Assembly: GCF_947179165.1 (NCBI RefSeq)
Contig: NC_077240.1
Coordinates: 51,706,501 to 51,770,500 of the forward strand
Direction of reading: 5' to 3'
Length of the DNA stretch: 64,000 bases
Source: Solanum dulcamara
Lineage: Eukaryota; Streptophyta; Magnoliopsida; Solanales; Solanaceae
In this document: positions 21,172 to 33,838 of the stretch, piece by piece
How positions within the stretch are numbered: position 1 is the stretch's first letter
Layout of the letters: each line of letters opens with the position of its first letter
Notes under the pieces: model-generated
What the model was told of the DNA's origin: nothing
The model's database searches: none
Seen by the model: only the letters and a program-made list of their open reading frames with translations
Program-made: the position numbers and the translations under genes

Positions 21172-24037
21172 TGTCATGACCCAACACCGTAGGCCGTGAT
21201 GGGTGCCCGAACTAGACACTCGCATATACCCCTGCTAACTATAAGTAAACATGTCTCCTATTTGAGTCATAGCATACCAACAGGCAAGACAATATATAAG
21301 CCGACAAGGCTATCGTAACATATAGGCACAACCTTACACGCATACATATACAACCCACATACATATCTACATACCTCTAAGAGAAAGAACAGTAACATAA
21401 GTTGGGATAGGGCCCCCACCGTACCCATGAACAAATAAATGTATACATCGAGGGTTAATACCAAAACTAGGCTCTGGCATATTGGAGCGCTTCTAGACTA
21501 CTGAGTGGAACTCTTACGCTGATGGATTCTCCGAGTGTGTATCTGTACCTGTGGGCATGAATGCAGTCCCCCAAAGAAAGGGGGGTCAGTACGACATATG
21601 TACTGAGTATATAAAGCATAACTAGAAGCATATCTGAGATAAAGAGATCCAGGGAGGTAAATACGTCATGTAAGAAAACATTGTACTTGTACCTTGTGAA
21701 ATATAAGAACATGCATGCTCATACTATACAATATAGCCGGACCTTTCAGGGGCTCGGTAAATCATAACTGTAGGACCATCATAGGGTGTGGCACCATCAT
21801 CACCTTAGCACATCCCATCATCATCATATATATACACATACGTACCCGGCCCTCTAGTGAGGGACTCGGTGAGTCATTCATGTCATTGCATTATCATTTC
21901 CTCATATAGCGTACCCGGCCCTTTAGTGAGGGACTCGGTGGATAATGCAGTGAAATGCACACGATTACATACCCGGCCCGAGACTCGGTGATAGAAGGGT
22001 TACAGTATACATGAGTAGAGTAGTGAGTAACCATATGCAATTTAAAACATTGTCCAAGACTCAATGAAGTAGTAACGATGAATTGTCATTTGAAAATCAA
22101 GACGATAGTCATATCACTCATTCCTCAAACATTACTACTGATCATATCAAAATAGCCTTAGAAACCATAGGCATGAATCAAGACGATACAAAATAACTTA
22201 TAAAAGTCAAGGACATTAACTAATGGAGAATCTCTTAGAAGAGAAATCATGAATCACCCTCAAGGCTCATATTAATCCTTACTTAATACTAAGCCATGCC
22301 AAAATAAAGAAGGGACGGCTTTACATACTCTCTTATTTTCCCTTATGGAGTCATCATATACATATGTGTTGTGGAACGTACGGCCCGATCCTTAGATAAT
22401 AACATATATCATACTTGGCCCATCATGGGACTCGGTACCATAAATATTTCATCATAACATCATAACTTATGTCAAAGACATATCAAGAGAGAAAAAGGGT
22501 AGCTTTACTTACTTATGCCCAAAAACATGCCAAGAGAAGAAAGGGCTTCACATACTTACTACTCTCCGTCGTATAGAAGCCTTAAGAGGCCATAACTCAA
22601 CTAGTATAGGAATTCTACCATCGAGAAGTGAATAAGACTTATGAGTCATACTTGGAGTTCTATGAATGGAATTATCCCCACATTTCGTATATTAATCACT
22701 TCAGGCTAAGGCATGCCAAAAGAAAAGAAGATAGCTTTACATACCTTTTTCGGGATTAATAGAAATCTGGCTTGCCTTCATACCTCCTTAACCTATTGAC
22801 ATGAAAGTAATACTAAGATTAATAGCCTTTCACTTTCCAATAGCCCACTCCACAACCAAATACTAATAGTAGTCATTTCCTTATCCATTACCCCCGACTA
22901 GTTTGTTACTAGTTCCGATGCTACAGAAAATCGGGCAGCATTTCCCCTACAACTTCAACATCCTCGATATTCCAACTCGGCCACAATATCAAAAACCATA
23001 AAAATAACAAAAACTAGCAGCATATTTATAATTTAATCACTTCAACCCTACACAATACAAGCTCCAAACAACTAGCTCCAAACTATGATACAAAAATAGA
23101 GTTTCTAGTTTCCATTTTGCAAAACATTTAATCATACGAAGCAGGGGTCGTGTGGATGCAACCAGCAGCTCCCCCAACTCCTTTAGAAAAATTTTAGTCC
23201 CTGCAATACACCACCACATGACCAGCAGAAGCCCCCATCCGCACCACGCCTCATTTCGACTACAATTTAACTACGACGACTTCAATTTAGACTGTTGCTT
23301 TCGCTGAGCATATCCACAATTTTTTTTATAGTTTCAGAAGTATAAAAGGTACCTAATACACTTCAAAATAACCCCATAAAGTCCAAATTTAAAGGAGAAC
23401 CCTTACCTTACCCGAAATTGGCCAAAACTAGCCAAAATTGTGCCTCGGAAACCTCCTTAGCGCAGCTGAAACTTCGGAGCTGCTTGGTAACGTTTTGGGC
23501 TGCTCCAAACCATAAATTTTCATTAATAACATCTTCATAACATCTTGGTTCACCCTATATAATTAATTCACGGAACAAAATTGGAGACTCACCTTTGTTT
23601 CTCCCAAATCCGAGCTCCCTCTCTCTCTATCTTCAAGTTTCTCCCCTTTCTTTTCTCTAGATTTTTCTTGAAGCTTCTTGTTGATAAAGAGACTTAATGG
23701 ATAAATATGACTTAAAAGTCATCAACATATATATATATATATAGAGTCTACTTAATTAATGGGCTAAGTTTCCAAGACTTGGGCCCTTTCCTTGTGTTGG
23801 GCCTCTCTTGTTTTCCTTTTTTTTCCCAAGCCCAATCACTTAGTTCCTACTTTTTTGTAATTCATGAAACATTTTTTTTTTGAAACTCCCATTTTTCCCT
23901 TAGCCTCTTCCAATATTTCCAAATTCCAAAATTTTCATAACCAACTTATGTGTAAGACAAGGTCAAGACATAACATGGTCCTTAACTCGTTACAATTATC
24001 TCAAAATGTCCAAATACGCAAAATACGGGTTATAACA
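21172..24037 (-). mobile_element. Solo LTR (2866 bp) with perfect target duplication
   Basis: On the minus strand it starts TGTTATAACCCG and ends in the complement of TGTCATGACC, so it has TG...CA ends. It is flanked by the identical 5-bp duplication acctc (21167-21171 and 24038-24042) and interrupts a minus-strand gypsy integrase. There is no internal region, so it is a product of LTR-LTR recombination. It is the same family as the solo LTR at 46552-49452 and related to the family C LTRs. It carries acccggcccnnnnnnngggactcgg repeats (21840-21980) and an AT dinucleotide run, likely TATA, near 23727-23744. Confidence 0.92.
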
Positions 24038-24042
24038 ACCTC

Positions 24043-25690
24043 TATCTGAGATGATATACAAACGAACTCCATAAAGTCTAACAATCTCATGAATGTACAA
24101 TTTGGCATAGTCCTCTGCTGAGTAGGTAGTCTTAATCGATAGAAAGTGGGCTGATTTAGTAATCTGATCTACAATTACCTAAATCGAATCATGCAGAAAG
24201 AAAGATTCTGGTAAGCTTGTAATAAACTCCATATTGATCATCTCCTATTTCAAATATGGAATCTCTATATCTTGAGCCATACCACAAGCCCTTTGATGCC
24301 CAACTTTTACTTGTTTACAATTCAGGCACTTAGAAATAAAGTCAAGAATATCACTATTCATGCCATTCCACTTGTAAACTTCCTTCCAGTAATGGTACAT
24401 CTTTTTGGAACCTAATGAATTAAATATTTTAAGCTTTTGGCCTTTTCCATGATTCTTCCTCTAAGACCATCCACATTAGACACATACAATCTACTTTGAT
24501 AGCTCAACATACCATATCCTCTTTGTGCAAAAGTCATCACTCTTTGCTTGTAAACATCTTTCTTTAACAAAAGTAGAATGGGGTCTTTGGCTTACTTCTC
24601 CTTCAATTCTTCTACTAGCGATGATTCAAACCCATTTTGAAAATTGACATCACCATCATTAGAGTTCACATGATGAACTTCCGAATGCATAAGGCTGTCT
24701 ACTTCCTTACCTAACTCATTTCTTTCCTCATCCACAGGAGTAGCACTCCCCATGGATAACTTTGTAAAAGAATCAACAATGAAATAAGCTTAACATGGGT
24801 TGTAAAGAATAACCCTATCATCATCCTAGAGGAACTCAAACCATCTTCTCTACCTCAGGTTAAACTCATTCTAACTAAAAATAAATTGAAGGCTTTTGTG
24901 GTTAGTGAACATGCCTATATGCATGCCATAGAGATAGTAATGACATATCTTCGAAGCAAATACTATTTTTTCCAACCTGAGATCATGAGTCGGATAATTA
25001 CTTTCGTAGATCTTAAGTTTTCTGGAAGTATAATCTATAACTTTACCTTTTCACATGAACACAAAACCCAAGAGTCATAGTCAGGAATACTAGTCAAACA
25101 AAAGGAGAAAATAAGAAACTCATAATGACCATAATGGGTTTGAAAAGTTGTCTTTAAGATATCTTTTTCTCTCACTTTCAACTAATGATAGACTGATATA
25201 AGGTCTACCTTAGATAAAAAAGTAGCACCCTTAAGTTTGCCGAATAGGTCATCAATTCAGGGAAGAGGGTTCTTATTATTTATGGTTACTTGTTAAACTG
25301 ATAGTAGTTAGTGCATATTTTAAGGGAACCATATTTCTTTCGCATGAATACAACATAAGTTCCCCAAAGTGAGACACTCGGCCTAATGAATCCTTTATGA
25401 AGAAGATCTTTGTACTACTCTTTTTAACTTTTTCAACTTAGATGCAGCCATCCTATATGGTGTATTAGAGATATGCCTAGTATCAGTAAGAACATCTATT
25501 TTGAAGTCTATAGCCCTATCGAGAAAGACTCTAGGTAGATCTTTGGGGAAAATATCTAGGAACTCACTCAAGGTTGTAATTGACTGAAGGGATGGTGTCT
25601 CTGCACTTTTATCTCTAACTCAAATAATGTGGTAGATATACCCCTTGCAAACTAACTTTCTAAACTTAAGGTATGGTATGAAATGACCCT
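24043..25690 (-). pseudogene. Minus-strand gypsy integrase, RNase H and reverse transcriptase, broken
   Basis: Read leftwards this block holds RT (about 25680-25100), RNase H (about 25100-24700), then the integrase HHCC domain and core (about 24560-24043). It aligns with 11327-11961, and within the RT/RNase H the minus frames retain gypsy motifs such as a decayed TNHKAFNL-like segment near 24890. Stops occur throughout. Order and strand agree with the gag-protease block to the right, so 20756-27170 is one old element interrupted by the solo LTR. Confidence 0.65.
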
Positions 25691-27170
25691 TAGGCACTAT
25701 TGGACAATTGTTCCACTCAATAACTAGCTAAATTTGAAACTTAAATTTGACACTCGAGTTCTACAATCGACTGAGGCATAACAAGAAAAGCTAGTATATA
25801 CCTTGAATGTCAAAATCTATCATATCAATCTCAAATAAGTTATGTGAGGTGTCTTTATGCTCGATTGAAACTGTAAAATCTCTATAAACACTCTAAGCAA
25901 GAATGGACTCACCAACATGAGTAAAGACACTGAAAGGCTCTAAATGGCATTTAGGATGGACCCAAAACTCCATATCTAAATAAGGTGTAACAAAGGACAA
26001 AGTTGTTCTATGATAAAGTAAGGCATAACCATCAAGAGAAAGGACTTTAAGCACACTAGTGACGACATCTGATGAGCTCTCCTGTACTTGGAAACTAACC
26101 ATAATGTATAGAAGATTTGAACCTCTGCATGTCCCTAATGTATTACCCCTTTGGGCTACTCTACCAGATTATGTTGTTTTTGCTGAAAATTGAGCCTTGT
26201 GGCCCCCATTACCTTGTCTTTCCAATGGGAAGATGCTCATATAGTAACCCATCTGACCACACATTTAAGAAAAACCAGTGCCATTGTGACACTCTCCCAA
26301 ATGGAGTCCACCACACTTACAAAAAATGACCTTACCTGAAGATCCTTGGGCCACACTCTTTGAGACTAAGAACCCTAAGATATAAAATTTTCGTTACTCT
26401 ACGACCTATGATCGTTCCTGTTGTTTATTTCTGGTGCACTTGTTGATGATGGTGCATAGCTCGAAGACCTAATCTGAAAGAATGACCTGTTATTAATATT
26501 ACACTTCTAGTAGTTAGACTCATTCCCTGCAAGTCTTACTTTTTTGTTGTAGTTCTCCTCCTTATATTAATGATTTTCCTCTTCAACCTGATATGCATAC
26601 ACCATAAGTCTAGAGGTGTCCATTTGAGAAATAAGCAAGGCAATCTTACATTTATTTTTCAAATTTTTACCTAGGATAGAGAAAAACTTCCTTATCTTAG
26701 ACCTCATACCAGGGACCATCTCTGGAGCTTACCTAGATAGCTGGATGAATTTAAGTTTGTACTCTTTTACCATCAACTCCTCTTGTCTCATATTCATGAA
26801 CACTTCCACCTTTGCTTCCCTCAGCTCTCAGGGAAAGAACTGGTCTAGGAATGCACTCTCGAACTTATCCCAAATAGCAAGCTCAACATCATTACCATAA
26901 CTCTCCACCCACTAGTTGTACCAAACATTATCCATATTTATGAGTTAATAAGAAACAATCTTAACTCCATCAACCTCACTAACCTGCATGGCCTTGAGAT
27001 TTTTGCACATATCATTAATAAGATTCTAGATTTTCTTTAACATTGGACCTAGTGAAGACTGGTAGGTTAATCCTTAAAAAGTCTCTAATCTTCGTAGCAG
27101 CTAAAGGTTCTCGGGATCTAGATCCAGTGTCTAGAGTGATTTGATGGAGTGATTGGGCAGCCATCAACTG
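25691..27170 (-). pseudogene. Minus-strand gypsy protease and gag, broken
   Basis: Protease is readable in the 69-codon frame at 25893-26102: DVVTSVLKVLSLDGYALLY, TTLSFVTPYLDMEFWV and LEPFSVFTHVGESILA. Catalytic DxGA has been lost to YHRT. The gag zinc-knuckle region near 26220-26330 reads CKCGGLHLGECHNGTG, then a stop, then MCGQMGYYM. Upstream gag extends to about 27170, where family C LTR begins abruptly. The same genes lie at 8491-10523. Confidence 0.7.
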
Positions 27171-27265
27171 AGCTTACATAGCAAGGATTACATAGGCTCC
27201 TAAAGTAAGACGAGATTGCGAACCCACGGGAGAGGCGGAAGGAGGCGTAGCACCTACTCGGAAGC

Positions 27266-27369
27266 AAGCAGGTGATGCACCTACTTTTACTAAGTAGGTG
27301 ATGCACCTACTTTTACTAAGTAGGTGATGCACCTACTTTTACTAAGTAGGTGATGCACCTACTTGTGTC
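27266..27369 (+). repeat. Four 26-bp tandem hairpin units
   Basis: Units start at 27266, 27292, 27318 and 27344. Each contains a perfect 9-bp inverted repeat, AAGTAGGTG-atg-CACCTACTT (first unit with one change), followed by ttact. They lie just upstream of the ACGTG-rich block of the same LTR. The complete LTR at 56160-59625 has only a single caagtaggtg at the equivalent place (near 59265), so the array arose in this copy. Confidence 0.85.
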
Positions 27370-27540
27370 CCACATCGCCACATGGCAGCATGTGATTGGT
27401 TGCATGAAGTGACGTGGCTGCCTAAGGGTGTGACACGTGTCACCCTTAGGGGATACCATGTGTCACTCTCCAAAAAGGCATATATATATGTATGGATGAA
27501 TAGGAAGTTCATTTTTCATCCTTTGCTACACTTAAAAATT
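27370..27540 (+). promoter_or_regulatory. LTR promoter candidate: ACGTG motifs plus TATA
   Basis: The segment holds gacgtggc (27411), the palindrome gacacgtgtc (27432-27441) and a TATA stretch at 27481-27488, followed by a purine-rich leader (gagagaaaag near 27541). ACGTG cores are binding sites for plant bZIP and bHLH factors, including ABRE-binding proteins. The inverted LTR near 59060-59280 keeps and extends the same layout. Confidence 0.5.
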
Positions 27541-29439
27541 GAGAGAAAAGTTAAGAGGGAGAAGAGAGGAGCTAAGGCAGCACCTAGAAGGAGGTAAGTC
27601 TCCAATTGTTTTCTGTCAATTAATTATCTACGGTGTTCCTCAACTACGTGAGGTGTATATATGTATATTACGATGCCTACGGAACCATATTTTCAGTTCT
27701 ACACTTGGAAAACTAAGAGAAGCTTAAAGAGAAAACGCTAGGGAACAGACCCATTTTTGAATTAAACTGTTGTTAGTAATACAAGTATAACTCCTTGTGT
27801 AAGGCTTCATTTCAAGTTATTCAAGATGTTTTGGAAAAATATTTCATAGTTATATAACTTTCATTTAGACTCTAAAATCCATTTTTGCTTTTTTCTGCTC
27901 GAAAAAGGGTGGTGAAGCATGGGGGAGCTGCTGCCCAGATTTCGTTTTAGAAATTCTACAAGGACTGCTGTTGGTATTTTAGGCATATCGTTTTGTACAA
28001 AATTACTGTAGGGTTAATTCAAAATTGTATGAGACCCTAATACACATGTCTATAACTTTCATTGAGGACACAAATACTTTTTCCCTCAATTACCCCTTCG
28101 AAACTAAGCGACAATACAAGATAGTAGGCTGTCCAGAATCCATGTTTTGATAATTTTGGCGAGTTTGATGAGTTTAGGTTAAGGTAAGGGTTTTCCTTTC
28201 AATGTGGGGTTTATGGAGTTGTTATAAAGTGTATTATATGTTGTTTAAGTGGCTGGAAATGTGAAAACATCATAGAAATGCTTGACGTTCGAAACAAACT
28301 AAATTGGAGTCGCTATAGTTGAATTGTCATCGAAGTAAAGTGTTGTGCTTGTAGGTGTACTACTGAAGGTTTATGGGGGATTGTTTTAGGGCCTAAAGGT
28401 GTTCTAAAATGGGTGTAGGTGCTGCTGGTAGCAGCCACACTACCCCTCGTTTCATATAAATAAAGGTTTTGCGAAATAAAGACTAGAAACCCTATTTTGG
28501 TGTCGTAATTTTCAGCAGGTTGTTTGGAGTTTGTGTTGTGTGATGTCACCATGTTTTATGTGTATATATGCTGCTGGGTGTTGTTGTTGGTTGTCTGTAG
28601 TGATTAGGGATGTAATTGGAAATTCATATAGGGCACTTTATAGGGGAGGTGCTGCCCAATTTTTGTTAACGCCTTAACTAAATAAAGAACTAGTCGAGGA
28701 GACGAATAAGAAAATAGGTTCCATGAATACAAAGGTGCAAATGAGGGCAATAAAAAGTTAAGGTTGTTGATACTCGCATTTCTTCCATATTAAATAGGTT
28801 CGGAGGATGACGACGTGGACATGATTGAGAGAAGTCCATACGAGGTATGTGAAGCTTTCTTTTGGCATGTTTTTGGCATAAGTATGTAAAGCTTATCTTG
28901 TTTCTTCTTTTCGCATGTATTAGCCATAAGTGGTTGGTATATGTAATGTGGAGATAGTCCCATTCTTAGAATCCCGAGCATGATTCATTAATCTTCTTCA
29001 CTTCTTGATGTTATAACTCCCGCGATGGTTGAGTTATGGTCTTGTAAGCCTTTTACGTGATAAAAAGTAATACACATGAAGCCTATCTCTTCCTTTCCTT
29101 GGAATGGATTAATGTAAGTGAAATGAGGTATGATATGATTTAGAGATAGTTCCATTTACAGGCTCTAGATGTGATTCGTGACTTGTACTCACTCTTGAAT
29201 GATAGGGGTCTTAATGTAGTTGAACTATGACCCTTGAGCCTTCTATAGGTTGAATAGTGATGGAATGTGTAAGCTCCTATACCTAAGGGCTCTGGAACAT
29301 GCTTTATAGTGATACCTGAGGGATGTTTGACATGTTACCAAGTTTTACATGCACGTATATGCATTATGATATATATATGGATCAGGCCGGACGTACCTTG
29401 GCACATTTTTCTATGTAAGGATCGGGTCGTACGTTCCAC

Positions 29440-29880
29440 GACAGATTATGCATTATACGGATTGGGTCGTCATACCTCGACATTATTATGCATTATACAG
29501 ATCGGTCCGTCATACCTCGGTATTATTATGCATTATACGGATCGGGCCATCGTACCTCGGCATTATTATGCATTATACGGATCTGGCCGTCGTACCTCGG
29601 AATTATTATGCATTATACGGATCGGGCCATTGTACCTCGACATTATTATGCATTATACGAATCGGGCCATCGGGCCTCGGCATTATTATGCATTATACGG
29701 ATCGAGCCATCATACCTCAGCATTATTATGCATTATATGGATTGGGCCGTCGTACCTCGGCATTATTATACATTATACAGATCGAGTCTTCGTACCTTGG
29801 CATCATCATGTAATATATGGATCGGGCCGTCGTATCTCGGCATTATCATATACATATGGATCGGGTCGTTGTTCCTCGGC
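29440..29880 (+). repeat. 40-bp minisatellite, about 11 units
   Basis: Units of exactly 40 bp contain cattattatgcattatac, then ggatcgggcc, then tcgtacctcgg with a few substitutions. Because 40 is not a multiple of three and the unit holds no stop in any plus frame, all three plus frames stay open together. That explains three overlapping long frames (29309-30049, 29448-29813, 29488-29901). A minus-strand array of the same unit lies at 55690-55985. Confidence 0.9.
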
Positions 29881-30610
29881 ATGTGCTTACTGTATATATG
29901 AATCGGGTTATATGTCCCACAGTGCTAATAATATACATATGCCTATCATGATAGATGATGTGTTTGTAACACCGAGTCCCCGAGCGGGCTGGATATGGTA
30001 TGTGACAATGGTATACATGACTTTATTTTATGAGATGCAGGTACAGTAACCTATTAAATGCTATACTTGATTTCCTGCATTCCTGTTTCAGTTGTTATCT
30101 CAGTAATGTATGCTTATATACTCAGTACATGTATCGTACTGACCCCCCTTTTTTCGAGGAGCTGTGTTTCATGCCCGCAGGTACAGATGTTCAGTTCAGA
30201 GATCCGCCAGCTCTAGATTTCCGCTCACCTATGATTGGAGGTGCTCCACTATTATGGCAACTAGTTTTTTTGTACTGGTCCTTCGGTGTATATATGTATT
30301 TATTTATTCAGGGGTACGGCGGGGGCCTTGTCCCACCATATGTTACCGTACTATTCTTAGAGGTCTGTAGACATGTAGGTGTGGGTTGTTCATGAGGTTA
30401 TTTCGATTGTGCCTATACGGCACATTGTGAATGTTTTTGTTATGGCAGCCTTGTTGGCTTGCATTCTCTTTCATGATACGATAGAATGAACGAGGCTACA
30501 TGAATATGAAAAAGTTTTGACCTATTGGGGTTTTGGAGATATTTGAAAGTTATGTATACGGGGGTCAAGGTTGGACCCCAGTCACGACCTATGGGGTTGG
30601 GTCGTAATAT

Positions 30611-31740
30611 TAACCACCAGAAGAGTGGTAATGGAAAATGGTCTTTCTTTTCTAGGAAGTCTTCTGGTTATGCACTATTATCAACTATTGTACCGGAGTC
30701 AATAACAGAAATTACCAGAGACCTCAGAGTAACCAAAACATTAGAGCTCAAGGATCTTAGTCTTAAAGTAGTGTATCTTAAGGTTCTTCAAACAAGCCAC
30801 CTTCTAACAAGTTTTGTAGACTATATTTGGGAGAGTTTTGTGATGGCACTAGCGGCTGCTACAAGTGTCATCAGATAGATTATTTCATGAGATACTGCCA
30901 ATTAGTCAGGTAGGGTAATGGGAAAATAAGGCCCAGTCTTCTTCAGCACCACCATTAGGTTGAGGTAATCAGAGAGGTACTATATCAGGAGCAGGCGGAG
31001 GTTCAAACTATCTGTAAGATATGGCTAGTCTCCAAGACAAATAGAACTCGCCAGTTATTATAACTAGTATTTCTTGACTCAATTCCTATGATGTTTATAC
31101 TTTAATTGATCCAAGTGCAAGTTTGTCTTTTGTGACCCGATGTAGCTATAAAGTTTGGAATTTGTCCCAAATGAATTTTAGAGCCCTTTAGTGTTTCTAC
31201 TCTAGTTGGTGAGTCAATACTAGCGAAGAGAGTCTATCGAGATTGTACAGTTCCCATCTACCATAAAGATACCACAACATACATAGTTGAGTTAGTCGTG
31301 GTAGATATCGATGTCATTCTAGTCATAGACTGGTTGTATGATCTTCATGATTTCGTCGATTGTAGAACTCGAGTTGTCAAATTCAAGTTTCCAAATGATC
31401 AAGTTTTTTAGTGGAAGGTTAGTCAGGTAGTCCCTAAGGTTCAATTCGTCTTATACCTTAAGTCCAGAAAATTAGTCTTTAGGGGGTGTATCTACCACAT
31501 TGTTTGAGTTAGAGATGACAGTATAGAGACATGATCCCTTCAGTCAGTTTCAGTCGTAAATGAGTTTCTTAAAGTCTTTCTTGAGTATTTACTTGGAGCC
31601 CCTCCTGATAGGGAGATAGACTTCGAAATTGATGTTCTTTTGTGATACTCAACATATTTCTATTTCACCATATAGAATGGATATATCCCAGTTTAAAGAG
31701 GTAAAAATGCACTTGAGAGATCTACTAAATAAGGGATTAT
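30611..31740 (+). pseudogene. Plus-strand gypsy gag 3' end, protease and RT start, broken
   Basis: The zinc knuckle is readable near 30837-30900 as CYKCHQIDYFMRYC, with the knuckle histidine replaced by tyrosine. Protease follows near 31105 (LIDPSASLSFVT) with VGESILAKRVYRDC-like sequence near 31210. RT begins near 31600 and reaches the LLNKGLL/KGFI motif at 31725-31740, where the solo LTR interrupts it; RT resumes at 33839. Frames are broken repeatedly. The 5' part of gag was removed at the junction with the family C LTR. Confidence 0.7.
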
Positions 31741-33838
31741 TGTCATGACCCAACCTAGGTCCTAGATTTGACATGATGAATGAAGAACTCGAAGGTACCT
31801 CAAACAAGCCTCTTAGCATTTATTTAGTCTTTCATAGGTAGTGACAATAAATAAACAAGCAGAAATAAGGGGAATGAGGGACTATGGGGAAACATCATTG
31901 TAAACGTCAATAGTGAATATTTGCCTAACATTTGTCCAACAATACCTCTAGTCTTAGACTTGGTGTGGGCTAAGACATGTACTTAGCTCACCCACAATCA
32001 AAATAGAAATGAAATACCATGATATATGTCTAAAGGTCTCAACATAACATAAGATATAAAGGAAAGGGATATTGTTCCCGAAACATAGGAACTCACCAAT
32101 AGTAGCCTTCAAATGATCCCAACTAGCCATATATAGGAGAGTCAGGAGGAACGTCAGTCCCTACATGATGATATCATAAAGGCAAAAGAGTATGGGAACT
32201 CACCAATAGTAGCCTTCAAACGATCCCAAGTATGTAGGCATGCAATATAATGGAAAACATTAAGACAATTATAAAGTGAAGTACATAGATTAGTACATGC
32301 ACGAGTAATCAAGTAAATAACATTGAAATCTTTCATTTATGTTAAGATGATGCTAACCGACATTAAGACCACATGATCTATAACATGGAATCCAACATAA
32401 TCCCCTATGTTGAAAGGAGAAACTAGTTGCCAAGGTAGAACTCCATCAACATTCATATCTTTTAACATTTAATGGCCATTTGTGGATCCACTAGCCTAGA
32501 CTAAAAGGGCTCCTATATGGCACATAGTTAATGAAACAAGAGGTTTCTACATATAATTTAGGACATCAAATCATCATTTGGTAGAATAGCTCCTTAAAAC
32601 CTTTAGTAATTCAAGTATGCAAGAATTGTCCTTATTACATACAGAATCCATTAGTATAGGCGAGAAATCACCTCCCCAACATTCATTCTTTCATTCAAAT
32701 ACTACCATAATCATAATCATTAGGATGCATAAACATTAAATTGGAGTCTATCACCTTTAAATCATGCTTGAATGAAAATAGAGTAAAATAAGGTGGGTCC
32801 AAGTCAATTCAATCTTTTAACATGTATATAGATGAAATCATGCATAACACTATGAAGTCATAAATTTAAAATCATGCTTTAAATAACCCACTATGAATTT
32901 CAAGAACCTTTAAGGAGGTAAATAGAGAAAATACTTTCAAATCATTAATCCATACATTTGAAATTATATTACATCAAAATAGACCAATAATTAATGGTTA
33001 AATCATGATTCATGTTTTTGAATAGAAATTAGTGTAACCCATAAGAAATTCTTACTTAAAATTAAAGACTTAGTTTGAAATTGGTTTTTGGGCTCCATGG
33101 ATTGAAGATCCCATAGATAAACACCTACATACCTTAGAGTAAAACTTGAAGAAGAATTGAAGATGTCTTGAGAAGCTTGAAGTTCTCTTAATGCTTGGTC
33201 TTTAATGGGGAGCCTTGAAACCTATTAGTTTAAGAGAAATTTGTTGGAGATTATTTGGGAAGGAAGGGAATGAAATCTAGGGTTTCAGGTAGTAAAAAGG
33301 AAGGAAAAAGGGTGCCCAAACCCATTTATATATGTTCAGGGAAATGTCCAAGTTGCTCTTACATAAAAATTGGAAATTTTTGCATAACTTTTAGCTATCT
33401 TGGAGCAAGTCCACGACGCTGACTTGTTCCATTTATGTTTATTTTCTTTTGAAATAGGTAAATCCACCTCGGGGAACACATTAACAGCATTACCACATAA
33501 AAAAGTATTTGAGGCAAGCGTTTTATGTACATTTTTGTGTAATAAGTCAAATTTGACCAGATTTGACAAAAGTTTGCCTAAGGAAAAATTTGAACGAGCT
33601 TAAACCCTCTGTGCGGCGCAAATCTAACACAGACAACTATAGAAAGTCAAAATTATGAAAAATTACCTTTTGATCCGAAGGTCCTAAAAATTTTCTAAGA
33701 CCACTCTCCCACAAGTTGTCCCCCTCATCGATATTCCAGACTCAGATTTGCCGAAAATGATAAGGATAATGTGTTACGGAAGTAACCTATTTCAAAGGAA
33801 TTTTTAAGGCACTTGAGAGCATTTTGAGGAATTTTACA
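31741..33838 (-). mobile_element. Solo LTR A (2098 bp) inserted in RT
   Basis: The ends are TGTCATGACCC on the plus strand at 31741 and ...TTTTACA at 33838, so TG...CA on either strand. The interior matches LTR A copies at 1081-2976 and 44435-51262 in inverse orientation, for example the gtggatcca block near 32485 and the catgaatcaat region. Flanks attat (31736-31740) and attca (33839-33843) form a degraded 5-bp target duplication. Removing the LTR restores [15 protein letters not shown] across the junction, which supports the exact boundaries. It is the only full-length LTR A in the window. Confidence 0.85.

Larger units (their letters stand above)
27171..30610 (+). repeat. Family C LTR, 5'-truncated
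   Basis: A long LTR read on the plus strand. It starts in mid-LTR: sequence from about 27171 (tagcaagga, then cataggctc) matches 59365 leftwards in the complete LTR at 56160-59625, but its first roughly 260 bases are missing. It contains a 26-bp hairpin array, an ACGTG-rich promoter-like block, the body also seen inverted at 58000-58900, the 40-bp minisatellite, and the double-hairpin block near 30125-30165. It ends ggggttgggtcgtaat at about 30610, a mutated gtgaca terminus. No protein-coding capacity; the 246-codon frame at 29309-30049 is a repeat artefact. Confidence 0.8.

Noticed and set aside
27266..27369. Possible CRISPR-like repeat array
   Set aside because: Units are directly adjacent with no variable spacers, and the DNA is plant nuclear; it is a short palindromic minisatellite.
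29309..30049. 246-codon open frame encoding a repetitive Tyr/Ile/Arg-rich protein
   Set aside because: Produced by a 40-bp tandem repeat without stops; three frames are open together and the region is LTR.
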